Below are positions 1-10,319 of a stretch of 64,000 bases of DNA, piece by piece. Where the stretch lies: NCBI RefSeq assembly GCF_000155595.1, contig NZ_DS989904.1, positions 961,354-1,025,353 on the forward strand, in the 5' to 3' direction. Each line of letters starts with the position of its first letter. Within the stretch, counting starts at the first letter, position 1. Below the pieces are notes generated by a model. It worked only from the letters and a program-made list of their open reading frames with translations, ran no database searches and was not told the DNA's origin. Position numbers and translations under genes: made by a program. This DNA comes from Synechococcus sp. PCC 7335 (GTDB lineage: Bacteria > Cyanobacteriota > Cyanobacteriia > Phormidesmidales > Phormidesmidaceae).

Positions 1-453
1 CCGGGCGCGACCGACCGAGGGCTAGCGGCGCTGCTGGTTTCTCTCATTCGCCTAAAAAACGAAGAATATAACCTCAACAAGTGGGCCAGTCGCATCCGCC
101 GAGACGATCCTTACATTCAACAAGCGATTCAGCAGATTGTAGAAAGGGCATGGCATGTGAGCGGCGATCCAGCTGTCCGAGAGTTTGTAGGGCGTGAGCT
201 GAACTATCGCCTAGACTACTGGCTCGCCCAGGCTCAAGATACCGAAGGCGGCAAAGAGCTCGGCTATAAAACAGCCAAAGACGATGTCACTATTGGCCTG
301 CTCGAACAGCCTGGTAGCGAGGGCTTACAGCCTTTTACCTGCCTGAACTCACTGCGAAATGTAGAGCCGACCATTGGTCTTATTCTCAATCCGCAAGTCC
401 CTGAAGACGACATCAGTAATCCACCTCAGCCCATGCCTGTACCCCCCGCCTGA
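1..453 (+). CDS. drmA: DISARM protein DrmA, C-terminal fragment
   Basis: The frame is open from the first base of the window and ends in TGA at 451-453, so only about 150 C-terminal residues are present. They contain no complete helicase motif. The call rests mainly on position: the fragment lies 20 bp upstream of drmB, followed by drmC, on the same strand, which is the conserved drmA-drmB-drmC order of DISARM defence systems. The ending LNSLRNVEPTIGLIL is also of the kind seen at the C-termini of DrmA-like helicases. DrmA is known as a helicase-domain protein that acts with DrmB against incoming phage DNA. An alternative is another DUF1998-associated helicase. Confidence 0.72.
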   Translation, partial: PGATDRGLAALLVSLIRLKNEEYNLNKWASRIRRDDPYIQQAIQQIVERAWHVSGDPAVREFVGRELNYRLDYWLAQAQDTEGGKELGYKTAKDDVTIGLLEQPGSEGLQPFTCLNSLRNVEPTIGLILNPQVPEDDISNPPQPMPVPPA

Positions 454-473
454 AATACCCTAAATACTTAACG

Positions 474-2339
474 ATGAATACTGAACGATACAAAGTAGGA
501 GAGCTGCGTCCCAGCCAAATTATGTTCTCCTTTGGGATAGGGGCGGTGGTTGACCTGCCCAATCTCTCGGTCATGGTCATGGGCTTAAACGAATGGGATA
601 CCACCCTGTCTGATCCGCTGGCGGAGGAGCGGTTGCTTGCCGCCGTCCGTGAGGAGCTAGGCCCACAGGTGCAAAAGCTGATGCCGCCGCCCGTGCCGTT
701 GAATGACCAAGGTGGCGCAGTGAGCTCGCTAAGTCAAGCGGCGAAAGTCGGCATTCCAGTCTCGCCCTTTCCTGGCTGGGGCGTTTGTCCGGCCTGTCGG
801 TTGTTGGCTCCTTTTAGCAGCAGTATGTTCACCCTCAAAGACGATCTCTATCGACCTGACAAAACTCGCTATGTTCACACTAATTGCACCAAATCGGGCA
901 AGTATCCTCCCACCGTTATTCCCGCCAGATTTCTGGTGGCGTGCAACCAGGGCCACTTAGATGACTTCCCTTGGCTGTACTTTATCCATCGAGGACAAAG
1001 CGAATGCCCGGGCCGACTGCGACTGCTCGAAGCGGGTATTTCAGGATCGGCGGCTGACGTGATTATCAAGTGCGATCGCTGCAATCAATCCCGCTCACTG
1101 GCCGAAGCCTTTGGCGGCATTGGCAAGCAAAACATGCCCCGGTGCAGAGGTCGCCATCCTCATCTGCGAAACTTCAGCGACGACGGCTGCTCCGAGCAAA
1201 TGAAATCCATTCTGCTTGGAGCGTCTAATAGCTGGTTCCCAGTAACGCTCTCAGTACTTTCTATTCCCAGTACCAACAACTCTCTCGGCCAGCTAGTCGA
1301 AGCAAACTGGGCAACTTTCAAAGAGATTTCCGAAGCTTCGCAAGTCGAGTTCTTACGACGAATTGGCCAGCTCAAAGCCTTCTCCCAATATTCGGACACA
1401 GACCTTTGGCAAGAAATTCAAAGGCAGCAGTCTTCTAATTTGGATCAAACAGAAGACGTCAGAAACCTGAAGCTACCCGAGTGGGAAGTATTTTCGAGCG
1501 CCGATCCAGATCTGAACACAGTCAACTTTCGGCTAAAGCCAGAAGAGCCACCTACGGGCTACGGCAGCTATTTCACCAAAACGGTACTGATTGAGCGACT
1601 GCGCGAGGTCAGGGCCCTAGTTGGCTTTACCCGCATTGAATCGCCTGGAGACCTCAGCGATATCGGTGATATTAATGATGTTGCTTTAGCACCGCTCAGC
1701 CGAGAAAGACCCGCATGGGTACCGGCTAGCGACATTCGAGGAGAGGGCATTTTTCTTCAGTTTCGCGAGGATGCGATCGCCGACTGGATACAGCGGCATC
1801 CTGCTTTAGAAGCTTACGAACAACAAAGCCACCTTGCCCACACCCAATGGCGCCGAGTCCGCAATATTGATAACCCCACTGAAAACTTTCCAGAACTGCG
1901 CTACATGCTCCTGCATTCCTTTGCCCACGCGCTCATGCGTCAAATGGCTATTGAATGTGGCTACGCAGCCGCAAGCCTACGAGAACGCATCTACTCCAGC
2001 CGCCGAGGAGACGACATTTCGATGGCGGGTATTCTCATCTATACCGCTTCGCCAGATAGTGAAGGCACTCTAGGTGGACTGGTCGGCCTCGGAAAGCCTG
2101 ATGTATTAGGGCGACATATCGACCAGGCTCTCGAACAAATTGGACTCTGTGCCTCCGATCCGCTGTGCGCCGAACATGACCCGATGCAAGACTGCACTCT
2201 ACATAGTTCCGCTTGTCATGCCTGCCTCTTTAGTCCAGAAACTTCCTGCGAGCGCGGTAACAAATACCTCGACAGAGCCTTACTCGTAGCAACGGTGAAT
2301 CAAATCACCGAAAGCTTTGCCTTTTTCCAACATAAGTAG
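474..2339 (+). CDS. drmB: DISARM protein DrmB (DUF1998 family)
   Basis: 621 residues from ATG. The N-terminus (RPSQIMFSFGIGAVVDLP) resembles the usual start of DrmB proteins. A CPAC pair lies near residue 105, and further cysteines near 200-240 (CDRC and others) suggest zinc binding. The C-terminal third is a DUF1998 domain: LLHSFAHALMRQ, then ECGYAAASLRERIY, then a His/Cys-rich end (HSSACHACLFSPETSC) that probably coordinates zinc. DrmB partners DrmA in the DISARM core that restricts phage DNA. The stop codon lies inside the start region of drmC, so the two are probably translationally coupled. The length fits the family. Confidence 0.9.
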   Translation: MNTERYKVGELRPSQIMFSFGIGAVVDLPNLSVMVMGLNEWDTTLSDPLAEERLLAAVREELGPQVQKLMPPPVPLNDQGGAVSSLSQAAKVGIPVSPFPGWGVCPACRLLAPFSSSMFTLKDDLYRPDKTRYVHTNCTKSGKYPPTVIPARFLVACNQGHLDDFPWLYFIHRGQSECPGRLRLLEAGISGSAADVIIKCDRCNQSRSLAEAFGGIGKQNMPRCRGRHPHLRNFSDDGCSEQMKSILLGASNSWFPVTLSVLSIPSTNNSLGQLVEANWATFKEISEASQVEFLRRIGQLKAFSQYSDTDLWQEIQRQQSSNLDQTEDVRNLKLPEWEVFSSADPDLNTVNFRLKPEEPPTGYGSYFTKTVLIERLREVRALVGFTRIESPGDLSDIGDINDVALAPLSRERPAWVPASDIRGEGIFLQFREDAIADWIQRHPALEAYEQQSHLAHTQWRRVRNIDNPTENFPELRYMLLHSFAHALMRQMAIECGYAAASLRERIYSSRRGDDISMAGILIYTASPDSEGTLGGLVGLGKPDVLGRHIDQALEQIGLCASDPLCAEHDPMQDCTLHSSACHACLFSPETSCERGNKYLDRALLVATVNQITESFAFFQHK

Positions 2340-3156
2340 TCCTTTGCAATCTCTCTCACCCAAACTGCTCACCTACGTCCGCAAGCTAGCACAACAGTTG
2401 CCACCGTCGGTGCTCTCAACTGTCGCTGAGTTCCTCTTCAACACGCCTCAGGCAAGTGATAGCAAAAGAGTTTGGGTACCCTTACTTCAACAATTACCTA
2501 AACCCATTTGGCGTCAGACCCTCACAGAGCTACTAGTTGTGTGGTACGAAGATAGTCCTAGGCTAAGCGGCGAATCTATTGCAACAGCTTTGTGCTCCGT
2601 GCAGCATTGCCTGAAGCAGGCCGAGGAAGCGCTTAAGGTAGAAGTTGTTTGGACAGGGCCAGAAGTTTCTAGAATACCTGTCCGCCGAACAGAGCAGGTT
2701 TTGAAACAGCTTATCCGAGCCGCTTCAGAAGAGCTTACTTTGGCGAGCTTTGCACTTTATAAAGTACCTACCATTACCCAAGCCCTCATCGCGGCTTTAG
2801 AGCGCGGTGTTCAAGTAAGTATTATTGCAGAAACACCCGAAGGCGATACTTCTGTCCCTTTTGGGGTTGAAGCTGGGCTTGGTAAGGAGGTTGCTGCGCG
2901 GGCAAAGGTGTACGAATGGAATAAAGCGAAAAGACCTAGAGATAAGACAGGGCGGTATGGTTCTTTGCATATGAAAGTTGCGATCACAGATCGTCAGCGC
3001 CTTTTTATCACCAGCGCTAATCTCACTGGCTACGCTATGTCACTCAATATGGAAATGGGATTGCTAGTCAATAGCAAAGCCTTGTCTTGCCAAGTATCAG
3101 ACCATTTTGACCAACTCATTCAGCAAAAAATCATTACCTTAGTCAACCAGTTATGA
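2317..3156 (+). CDS. drmC: DISARM protein DrmC (phospholipase D-like)
   Basis: 279 residues if started at TTG 2317, overlapping drmB by 23 bp in another frame. The C-terminal half is a single phospholipase D-superfamily domain: residues 130-165 match the strand-helix entry (RRTEQVLKQLIRAASEELTL), and an HKD motif H-x-K-x4-D (HMKVAITD) lies near residue 218, followed by ITSANLTGYAMSLNMEMGLL, the usual PLDc_2 continuation. PLD-type DrmC is the third core DISARM protein; in published systems it contributes less to protection than DrmA/B. The next gene converges from the opposite strand, so any modification methylase of this system must lie upstream of the window. Confidence 0.88.
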   Translation: MPFSNISSPLQSLSPKLLTYVRKLAQQLPPSVLSTVAEFLFNTPQASDSKRVWVPLLQQLPKPIWRQTLTELLVVWYEDSPRLSGESIATALCSVQHCLKQAEEALKVEVVWTGPEVSRIPVRRTEQVLKQLIRAASEELTLASFALYKVPTITQALIAALERGVQVSIIAETPEGDTSVPFGVEAGLGKEVAARAKVYEWNKAKRPRDKTGRYGSLHMKVAITDRQRLFITSANLTGYAMSLNMEMGLLVNSKALSCQVSDHFDQLIQQKIITLVNQL

Positions 3157-3270
3157 CGTGAGTGAATATAGAACTATTGTCATTCTAGGCTATCGCCAAA
3201 GTCTAAGCCTTACAGTCAATAACTATGAGAGAAAGCTCTCTGACTTAGCCGATCTCAGAAGGCTGCATAC

Positions 3271-6039
3271 CTACAACGTGTTACTTTCTCTATACTCACA
3301 GCACTGGTGAATCAGCTTAGCAACTAACCCAGTCCAACCTGTCTGATGGCTAGCGCCAATACCTTCGCCCGTATCTCCATTGAAGTATTCAAAAAACAGA
3401 ATATGGTCACGCCAATGTTCATCAGTTTGAAAAGTTTCATTGTTGCCATAAACGGGTCGGCGATCGTTTTCGTCTTTTATGAATGTGCTAATCATTCTTT
3501 CTTCTAGCTTTGTGGCGACATCCCATAGATTCATCTCAGGGCCAGAACCGTAGGGGCATTGAATTTTGAAGCGATCGCCAAAAAACTTGTGATAGCGCTG
3601 CAATGATTCGATTAGCAGATAGTTGGTTGGAAACCATACTGGGCCCCGCCAGTTGGAATTCCCTCCAAATAGGCCAATGCTAGATTCTGCGGGTTCATAG
3701 TCCACCCGGTAGATAGTGCCATTGACATCAAAGATATATGGATTGTCTGCATGAAAGCGTGAAAGTGCCCGAATGCCTGTCGGACCTAGAAACTCGTGAG
3801 GCTTCAGCATCTTGGCTAGGATGCGACGTAGTTTATCCGGTTTTACAACAGAAAGTAGACGGCGTTTGTTTTCTTTTTCACCGTGGGTAATCATATTCTT
3901 AGAAAGCTCAGGGCGGTTGGCCTCGAACCATTCCAATCGTTCGGTAAAGCCGGGTAGGCGATCCAACAGTTCAGGTTCTAGCGTGACGTTGGCGTAGAGC
4001 GGCATGAGGCCGACTAGCGAGCGAACCTTAATTGGCATACGACTCATATCGGGCAGGTGCAGCACGTCATAGAAAAATCCATCTTCTTCGTCCCATAGCT
4101 GCGTAGCATGCTCGTCAGCAGCGTTCATGGCTTCGGCGATATAGATAAAATGCTCAAAGAACTTAGTCGCCATGTCTTCGTAGACAGGATTTTCTAACGC
4201 GAGCTCTAGAGACATGGAGAGCATGTCTAAGCAGTACATTGCCATCCAGCTCGTGCCGTCAGCTTGCTCTAGCCTGCCGCCAGTCGGTAGTGGCTTGCTG
4301 CGATCAAATACTCCAATATTATCCAAGCCTAGAAAGCCGCCTTCGAAAACATTGTTGCCTTCGGTGTCTTTGCGGTTTACCCACCAGGTAAAGTTCAATA
4401 GCAGCTTTTGAAATAAGCGTTCTAGGAATAGGCGATCGCTCTTTCCGGTTAGCTTGCGCTCTATCTTGTACAGTCTCCAGGTCGCCCAGGCATGCACAGG
4501 CGGATTCACATCGCCAAAGGCCCACTCATAGGCCGGTAGCTGACCGTTTGGATGCATGTACCACTCGCGGGTCATAACATCGAGCTGCTGCTTAGCAAAG
4601 TCTGGATCGATCATCGCCAGCGGAATACAGTGAAACGCTGTGTCCCAAGCGGCAAACCACGGATACTCCCATTTATCTGGCATCGAGAGAATATCTTGAC
4701 TGTCGAGATGATGCCAGTGCTGGTTACGACCGCGCTGGCGTTCGGTGGGCGGATTGATCGTGGTTGGATCGCCCTTTAGCCAGGTGCTGACGTCGTACAG
4801 ATAATATTGCTTGGTCCACATCATCCCAGCAAATGCCTGACGCTGGACGTTTCGCAAGTCGGCAGTATGCACATCCGGAGAGACTTGATGGTAAAACTTA
4901 TCAGCCTCAATCTGTCGCAAATCGAATGTCTGATCAAAGCTGCTGCCTAGCGGGTCCTCTATAGTTGGCGAGTTAGCGAGTCTCAGCTTGAGCTGTTGAG
5001 TTTCGCCAGGATTAAGTGTAAGCGAATAGTGAACGGCTGATTTTGTTCCGATCTGGTCGGGATTGACCGCTGCTGTATCTTGCTCGATTAAGTAACGATG
5101 AAAGGCATCTTTCACATAGGGAGAAGCGTTAGAGACATCAAAGAGTAGCTCTTTGTTCGTTTCGTTTTCAGTAAATAGAAGATTGTTCTTCAGAGAAAGT
5201 TCGTCTGCGTTCTCTCCTAAAGGTATCCATTGATCGAGTGAAGTTGAACTAGATGAAATTTGTTCAGATTGAGCAGCTGGCGATTGGCAATATAGCCAGC
5301 TTTGTCCTAGTTCAGGATGATGAGTTTCTAGAATCGAGTAAGTACTGTTCGATTCTTTGACTTTGATTGTCGGTTTAACGGTATCGGTTTGCCATGTCCA
5401 GGTATTGCGAAACCATAGGGTAGGCAGTAGGTGTAAGTCGGCAGTCGTATCCGCCCAGTTGGTGACAGATATGAGAATCAGAATGTCTTCGGTGTCGGCT
5501 TTGGCATATTCAATCTGAACATCAAAGTAACGATCATCTTCAAACACGCCCGTATCTATCAGTTCATACTCTGGCTGTAGGCGATCGCGCTGCTGATTCT
5601 CTTCTAATAGCTGCTGATAGGGAAAGGCTATCTGCGGGTATTTGTACAACGCCTTCATATAAGAATGCGTTGGCGTACTGTCGAGGTAAAAATAGTACTC
5701 TTTGACATCTTCAGCGTGATTGCCCTCATTGCCGGTAAGGCCAAAGAATCGCTCCTTCAAAATGGGGTCGCGAGTGTTCCACATAGAGAGGGCAAAGCAG
5801 AGCTGCTGGCGATCGTCACAGATGCCTAAGATGCCATCTTCACCCCAACGATAAGCTCTAGATCTGGCCTGCTCATGCGGAAAATAATCCCAGGCGTTGC
5901 CATGTGCGCTATAGTCTTCGCGCACGGTACCCCATTGTCTTTCGCTGAGGTAGGGGCCCCATTTCTTCCAGTTTCTTCCGGGCTGTGCTTGACTCTCTTG
6001 CAGTCGAATATGTTCGGGGGTGGGAATCGAGCTTGTCAT
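3271..6039 (-). CDS. GH63-like glucosidase / glycogen-debranching-type hydrolase
   Basis: 922 residues from the ATG at 6039. The open frame extends 17 codons further, but the upstream part is Cys-rich and unlike family N-termini, which begin around the RLQESQ...[24 protein letters not shown] region. A beta-sandwich N-terminal half is followed by an (alpha/alpha)6 barrel containing [22 protein letters not shown] near residue 460 and [20 protein letters not shown] near 800. These are typical of the large cyanobacterial MGS-type GH63 proteins. The enzyme is expected to hydrolyse alpha-glucosidic or glucosylglycerate-type linkages in the cytoplasm; the substrate cannot be read from sequence. It is monocistronic and convergent with drmC. 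Confidence 0.82.
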   Translation of the reverse strand: MTSSIPTPEHIRLQESQAQPGRNWKKWGPYLSERQWGTVREDYSAHGNAWDYFPHEQARSRAYRWGEDGILGICDDRQQLCFALSMWNTRDPILKERFFGLTGNEGNHAEDVKEYYFYLDSTPTHSYMKALYKYPQIAFPYQQLLEENQQRDRLQPEYELIDTGVFEDDRYFDVQIEYAKADTEDILILISVTNWADTTADLHLLPTLWFRNTWTWQTDTVKPTIKVKESNSTYSILETHHPELGQSWLYCQSPAAQSEQISSSSTSLDQWIPLGENADELSLKNNLLFTENETNKELLFDVSNASPYVKDAFHRYLIEQDTAAVNPDQIGTKSAVHYSLTLNPGETQQLKLRLANSPTIEDPLGSSFDQTFDLRQIEADKFYHQVSPDVHTADLRNVQRQAFAGMMWTKQYYLYDVSTWLKGDPTTINPPTERQRGRNQHWHHLDSQDILSMPDKWEYPWFAAWDTAFHCIPLAMIDPDFAKQQLDVMTREWYMHPNGQLPAYEWAFGDVNPPVHAWATWRLYKIERKLTGKSDRLFLERLFQKLLLNFTWWVNRKDTEGNNVFEGGFLGLDNIGVFDRSKPLPTGGRLEQADGTSWMAMYCLDMLSMSLELALENPVYEDMATKFFEHFIYIAEAMNAADEHATQLWDEEDGFFYDVLHLPDMSRMPIKVRSLVGLMPLYANVTLEPELLDRLPGFTERLEWFEANRPELSKNMITHGEKENKRRLLSVVKPDKLRRILAKMLKPHEFLGPTGIRALSRFHADNPYIFDVNGTIYRVDYEPAESSIGLFGGNSNWRGPVWFPTNYLLIESLQRYHKFFGDRFKIQCPYGSGPEMNLWDVATKLEERMISTFIKDENDRRPVYGNNETFQTDEHWRDHILFFEYFNGDTGEGIGASHQTGWTGLVAKLIHQCCEYRESNTL

Positions 6040-6362
6040 ACAGCAGCGACATTTCAAAAGCAGCATCCACAATATAAAGCGAAATCCCAAGCACCCGCTA
6101 GCACAGGTCCCTTTCTGCTGCCAACATCTACCTATAGGCTAGGTTTACAGACGGGTTTGCTGGGTAGCTTGCGCTAAGCCGACAGAGCAAATACTTGCCT
6201 GGGCTAAACACTGATTGTCGCCACTGATAGATGGTTTGTTGGTTTGACCATCTCTATTGTTGCCGCTGGCGTACAGGTATACAGCGTCAATAGGAATAAC
6301 GCGAATAGACAGGGACGTAAAATTTTCCCATTTTTCTCTATGGCCTAGCTAGCCTCTATAAC

Positions 6363-6929
6363 CTAGCTGAAGAGAGCGATTTCTAGATCTTTGAGCGCAG
6401 TTTCTAGGCTGTCGTTGACGATCTGATAGTCAAATTCATCGGCAGCGGCTAGCTCTACTTTCGATTGGGCTAAACGTCTGGCGATCGCGGGCTCATTATC
6501 TTGGCCCCTGCTACGAATTCGCGCTTCTAGCGCCGCTACGCTAGGTGGTAACACAAAGATCTGCTTCGCCTCTGGAAAGCTCTCTCTGATCTGACGCGCT
6601 CCGATTAGCTCAATTTCTAAAACAATTCGCTCACCTGCAGCGATCGCCTCTTTAATAGGTCTTTTGGGCGTACCGTAGTAGTTCTGAGCGAACTCTGCCC
6701 ACTCTAGTAGCTCACCTTGGGCAATCATCTCTTCAAACTTAGCCCTACTGACAAAGTAGTAGTGCTGGCCATCAACTTCTCCAGGTCTAGGCTGACGCGT
6801 CGTCGCCGAGATCGAGACTCGAAGATCAGGGTGGCGATCGCGCAAATGAGCTAGCAATGTTCCTTTCCCAACCCCACTAGGACCCGCTACCACAATCAAC
6901 TGGCCAGTAGCTGCTGCTGGTGTCGACAT
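6363..6929 (-). CDS. gmk: Guanylate kinase
   Basis: 188 residues. The P-loop GPSGVGKGT lies at residues 16-24, followed by SATTRQPRPGEVDGQHYYFV (GMP-binding segment) and EWAEFAQNYYGTP. These are full guanylate-kinase signatures; the enzyme phosphorylates GMP to GDP with ATP. The frame remains open upstream to 7007, inside pcyA, but the ATG at 6929 gives the family-typical short N-terminus. It lies downstream of pcyA on the same strand with about 58 bp between them, so co-transcription is plausible. Expected length and intact motifs. Confidence 0.96.
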   Translation of the reverse strand: MSTPAAATGQLIVVAGPSGVGKGTLLAHLRDRHPDLRVSISATTRQPRPGEVDGQHYYFVSRAKFEEMIAQGELLEWAEFAQNYYGTPKRPIKEAIAAGERIVLEIELIGARQIRESFPEAKQIFVLPPSVAALEARIRSRGQDNEPAIARRLAQSKVELAAADEFDYQIVNDSLETALKDLEIALFS

Positions 6930-6987
6930 ATAGATGTCGCTTCTTTCTTCATGCCTTTCTTGCAGCCCTTGCCCCACAGCCCTTGTC

Positions 6988-7728
6988 CTATGCCTCTGGT
7001 AGATCAAATAGTACGGTTGTCATGTAGCGCTCAGCCCACTGAGGATCGAACGCTTTTTCTAGGACACGGCGTGTCTTATCGTTTTTCTGTTGCTGTCTGC
7101 AGTAATAGCGCTGTCGATCTAGCAAATCAGTTCGGCGCTCTGGTGTCGGCATCTTACTCAGCGCTCTTTGTACGTGAATACTTAGATAGGCTTTAGTTTG
7201 CACTAAAAACTGTTGCTCCTCAGCAAGGCTTGTGGGCTTCACAAAGCAACAAAACTCTGAAAAGATCCGCTTTCCCCACTCAGGTAGGTCTCTAGGCTGA
7301 CTATAGCTAGTCTGAGCTAGGTTGGAGAGCTGACTGTTATATTCGGCGGTCAAGTTACCCGTAGCAGTCGCTGCTGAGAGATCAACAATCGCTGCACTAA
7401 TCTGCCCTCTACCGCTGACGATGTCACAGCCAAAAATCGGCAGTTCGTACTCTGGACGTGGAAACATCACACAGTGCAAAATATCCAAATTCTTGCCAAT
7501 TTTTGCAAGCTCTAGATGCATCTTTCTAAACTGAGGTGTCTGATAGCAGCGATTTTCAATAACGAGCTTTTCACCTTCGAGCTTGCCCTCTACATAGCCT
7601 AGATCTTCTGGTAGGTAGCAGGGAGAAAGCTCTAACTGCTGCCAGCAGGCTTCTATGCCCTCAGCCAGCTGACGGACGAGGGGATGCTGATGCTGACGAA
7701 TAGATGAAGTAGCGACAGAAAGCGGCAT
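6988..7728 (-). CDS. pcyA: Phycocyanobilin:ferredoxin oxidoreductase
   Basis: 246 residues. It reduces biliverdin IXalpha to phycocyanobilin with ferredoxin, supplying the chromophore of phycobilisomes and phytochromes. Diagnostic residues are visible: the His in DILHCVMFPRPEYELPIFG and the Asp in FGCDIVSG match the catalytic His88/Asp105 region of Synechocystis PcyA. The C-terminus (RQRYYCRQQQKNDKTRRVLEKAF) is also typical of the bilin reductase fold. A single start, MPLSVATSSIRQHQHPLV, agrees with family N-termini. It precedes gmk on the minus strand. This gene alone marks the source as a phycobilin-containing phototroph. Confidence 0.97.
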   Translation of the reverse strand: MPLSVATSSIRQHQHPLVRQLAEGIEACWQQLELSPCYLPEDLGYVEGKLEGEKLVIENRCYQTPQFRKMHLELAKIGKNLDILHCVMFPRPEYELPIFGCDIVSGRGQISAAIVDLSAATATGNLTAEYNSQLSNLAQTSYSQPRDLPEWGKRIFSEFCCFVKPTSLAEEQQFLVQTKAYLSIHVQRALSKMPTPERRTDLLDRQRYYCRQQQKNDKTRRVLEKAFDPQWAERYMTTVLFDLPEA

Positions 7729-8083
7729 TTACTGAAGAAATGAACAAAAAAGAGCGGTGACTATGCACCCAGCAGCGGCAGATGGATTAGTTTACTTATG
7801 ATTAAGTACTTAAGAGCATAGCAGTTTCAGTGGGATATCTAGTTGTTCCTAAAGGTGAGGACTCGGCTCGAAAACAGTGGGAGGTCATGCTCCCCTTCCG
7901 GTAGAGATATTGAGCCTTCTAATCTGTAGTGACATGCAGGTTCATTAGGTCTATAGATGCATAGGCATCTGTATAGTCACTCGATCTATAGAGCCTCGTA
8001 CGTACTATCCAGTATATTCACTTGGGATATTCACTTGGGTTCATAGAGCTTATGTTTGCTAGGTCATCTATCTTCGCATCGCT
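7729..8083. other. Divergent intergenic region between pcyA and the TPR gene
   Basis: About 355 bp separating two divergently transcribed genes, so promoters for both should lie here; no clear -10/-35 pair could be assigned. A perfect 13-bp tandem duplication of ATATTCACTTGGG occupies 8014-8039, just upstream of the TPR gene. No gene or RNA was recognised. Confidence 0.5.
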
Positions 8084-10201
8084 ATGATTGCAGTTCAACC
8101 TAAGTCCCGTCGGCTTCTAGGGATCAACCAACAGGCATATCAGACGCTTAGATCTGCGCTGCGCTTGAACTTACGTAGGCAGCTTCTGATTGCTGTGTGT
8201 GATAGCGTCGCTTTGCAAGAGCAGTTGGCCACACAGCTAGAAGGCGACAGTATGTTCAATAGCAAAGCGTCCTTTGAAGGCACTGGCTTCGATAGTTTTG
8301 GTGCGATTACGACAAAACCAGGAGCGAACACTATTGGCCGACTGAAATTCGAGCCTAATGATGCTCATCTGCCGCGACAGGTTGCCCGTCGGATGAGCCA
8401 GATAGAGCAGAGCGGCAGACAGCTAAGCCAGCTACAGGTGCTAGGCATTGAGCAGATGACACGCCAGCCTGCTATCACTCAAAATTACTTTTTGCGATCG
8501 CTAAACACAATAGACACCCTTCTACCCAAACTTGAGACAAGTCTACTCATTTGGGTGTCTTGGCCCTGGCTACGTACTATGCAAGCGTCTGCGCCCGAGT
8601 TTTGGCAGTGGCGTAATGGGGTGTATGAGTTCGTCAGTGATCCAACGCCCACCCCTGCCTACTCGAACTATCCATCAAAGACTGAAAAGACAGAAATATT
8701 GACTGCTCAGCAAGCTGATACTCTGCAGCTGATCGATTCGCAAGCAGAGGGGTCACTAGCGACGGCTGATAGCTTTTTCGCCAACCGGAATGAACAATCT
8801 ACACAGATAATTGCTCGATTACATGGAGAGACAGACGACTGTGAGGAGATTGAAGCGGGTACTGCTACGAACGTTGCGACTGGGTTTGTGGCTGGTTCTA
8901 TAGCGGGGGCCTCTGTTGATGTTTTGAGTTCGAACCCTCAGTCGATATCTTCCCAAGCTGACAGCGACTCGTCTACAAATAAGTCCGACTGGCTCAACTG
9001 GCAGAAGCGGGCAGATGAGCATTTCTCGGTTGGTTATCAGCATCGGAGGTTAATCGAATCGGGCGATCACACGTTAGCTACAATCGAGTCTGCGATCGCT
9101 GCTTATGAAGCAGGTCTACAGTGCTTGGAGTCGCAGGGGGCACTGACAGATGGAATGAGGGAAGACGCAGAAGGTGAACGTTTTGGCCTAGCTAGCTGCT
9201 TGAACGATCTAGGGACTCTCTATTGGCTGAAAGCTCAGCAACTGAGCGATCCGCAGCGGATAGCTGACTGTATGGTCTATAGCACTCAGTTTTACTCACA
9301 GGCGCTAGAGCAGCAAGATCCCACTATGGCCGGTCAGATATACAGCAACGTTGGCGCAGTGTATAGCCTCTTAGCGTCCTATAGATATCCTGTTTTTTGC
9401 CTTCAGCAGGCGATTGCTGCCTACAACCAGGCTATTACGCTAGGTTCGCACGCGCATACGCCTCGAGAACAGGCGACGCTATACAACAGCCTCGGTTCAA
9501 GCTACTGGAAGCTATCTCACCACGATCAAACCGATCAGCACTTGCGCTTGGCGATCCGCGCCTACCAAGCAGCGCTACAAAGCTATGATTCAGGAGCGCG
9601 CGATCTTGACTATGCGGCCGTACAAAACAACCTAGGCATTGCCTGCTGGAGTCTAGCAAAGCGTGAATCATCAATAGCTCTGTATGAACAGGCAATCACT
9701 GCTTACCAGGCGGCACTTGTCTACCGTACCTGCGAAAGTGATCCAGCAGCCTGCGCAGTTACCTACAACAACTTGGCTTTGGCTTACTGGGATTTATCCA
9801 AAGAAGATATCGTCGAACGGACTGAAAAAACTATTTATCAGCGGAATGCGATCGCCGCTTTCAACGCTGCGCTTAAAACTGCTAAGGATCGCAGCATTTT
9901 GAGTGATACAGACACAGCTACCATCTACCATTGCCTAGGTGATGTGTACATGCAAATGGTAGAAGTTACCCCTGAAGATGAGCCTGAAGACGAGATAGCT
10001 GACGCGCTACAAAAGGCGTTGCATAGCTATATTCAATCAATTGGGTGTTTGACGGAAGCATCGCCGCTTTTCCAACCTATACTCGCTGTGATCCTAAGGA
10101 ACTTGCGATTTCACTACAAGTATGGCGGTCTTGCTGGCCAGCAAAATGCATTGAATCAACTGCCGTCTCGACTCATTCCTTATATGATGCCAGCACTGTA
10201 G
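8084..10201 (+). CDS. TPR-repeat protein with N-terminal NTPase-like region
   Basis: 705 residues. The N-terminal ~190 residues (NQQAYQTLRSALRLNLRRQL, then LIWVSWPWLRTMQASAPEFW and WRNGVYEFV) resemble the N-terminal region of cyanobacterial TPR proteins whose fold recalls a P-loop ATPase, but I see no Walker A motif. Residues ~200-310 are Ser/Thr/Ala-rich and probably disordered. From ~320 onward there are about eight tetratricopeptide-like units with recurrent NNLG.AYW.L and IAAY.AAL patterns. Probably a cytoplasmic scaffold; partners unknown. It is followed 118 bp later by the LapA-type gene. The function cannot be specified further. Confidence 0.7.
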   Translation: MIAVQPKSRRLLGINQQAYQTLRSALRLNLRRQLLIAVCDSVALQEQLATQLEGDSMFNSKASFEGTGFDSFGAITTKPGANTIGRLKFEPNDAHLPRQVARRMSQIEQSGRQLSQLQVLGIEQMTRQPAITQNYFLRSLNTIDTLLPKLETSLLIWVSWPWLRTMQASAPEFWQWRNGVYEFVSDPTPTPAYSNYPSKTEKTEILTAQQADTLQLIDSQAEGSLATADSFFANRNEQSTQIIARLHGETDDCEEIEAGTATNVATGFVAGSIAGASVDVLSSNPQSISSQADSDSSTNKSDWLNWQKRADEHFSVGYQHRRLIESGDHTLATIESAIAAYEAGLQCLESQGALTDGMREDAEGERFGLASCLNDLGTLYWLKAQQLSDPQRIADCMVYSTQFYSQALEQQDPTMAGQIYSNVGAVYSLLASYRYPVFCLQQAIAAYNQAITLGSHAHTPREQATLYNSLGSSYWKLSHHDQTDQHLRLAIRAYQAALQSYDSGARDLDYAAVQNNLGIACWSLAKRESSIALYEQAITAYQAALVYRTCESDPAACAVTYNNLALAYWDLSKEDIVERTEKTIYQRNAIAAFNAALKTAKDRSILSDTDTATIYHCLGDVYMQMVEVTPEDEPEDEIADALQKALHSYIQSIGCLTEASPLFQPILAVILRNLRFHYKYGGLAGQQNALNQLPSRLIPYMMPAL

Positions 10202-10319
10202 ATATTCTCCTCGAGTGGATGCCGCTTAGGGTAGTGATAGCTTTTAGAAAGGTTAAGTAGATCAAAGGTTAAGCCCTCCCTGCTAGGCTAGAAGAGTCTT
10301 TGCGCAGGACTTTTGTGAT

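Noticed and set aside
8935..8945. GTTCGAACCC, resembling a tRNA T-loop
   Set aside because: It lies inside the TPR gene, and no acceptor or anticodon stem could be built around it.
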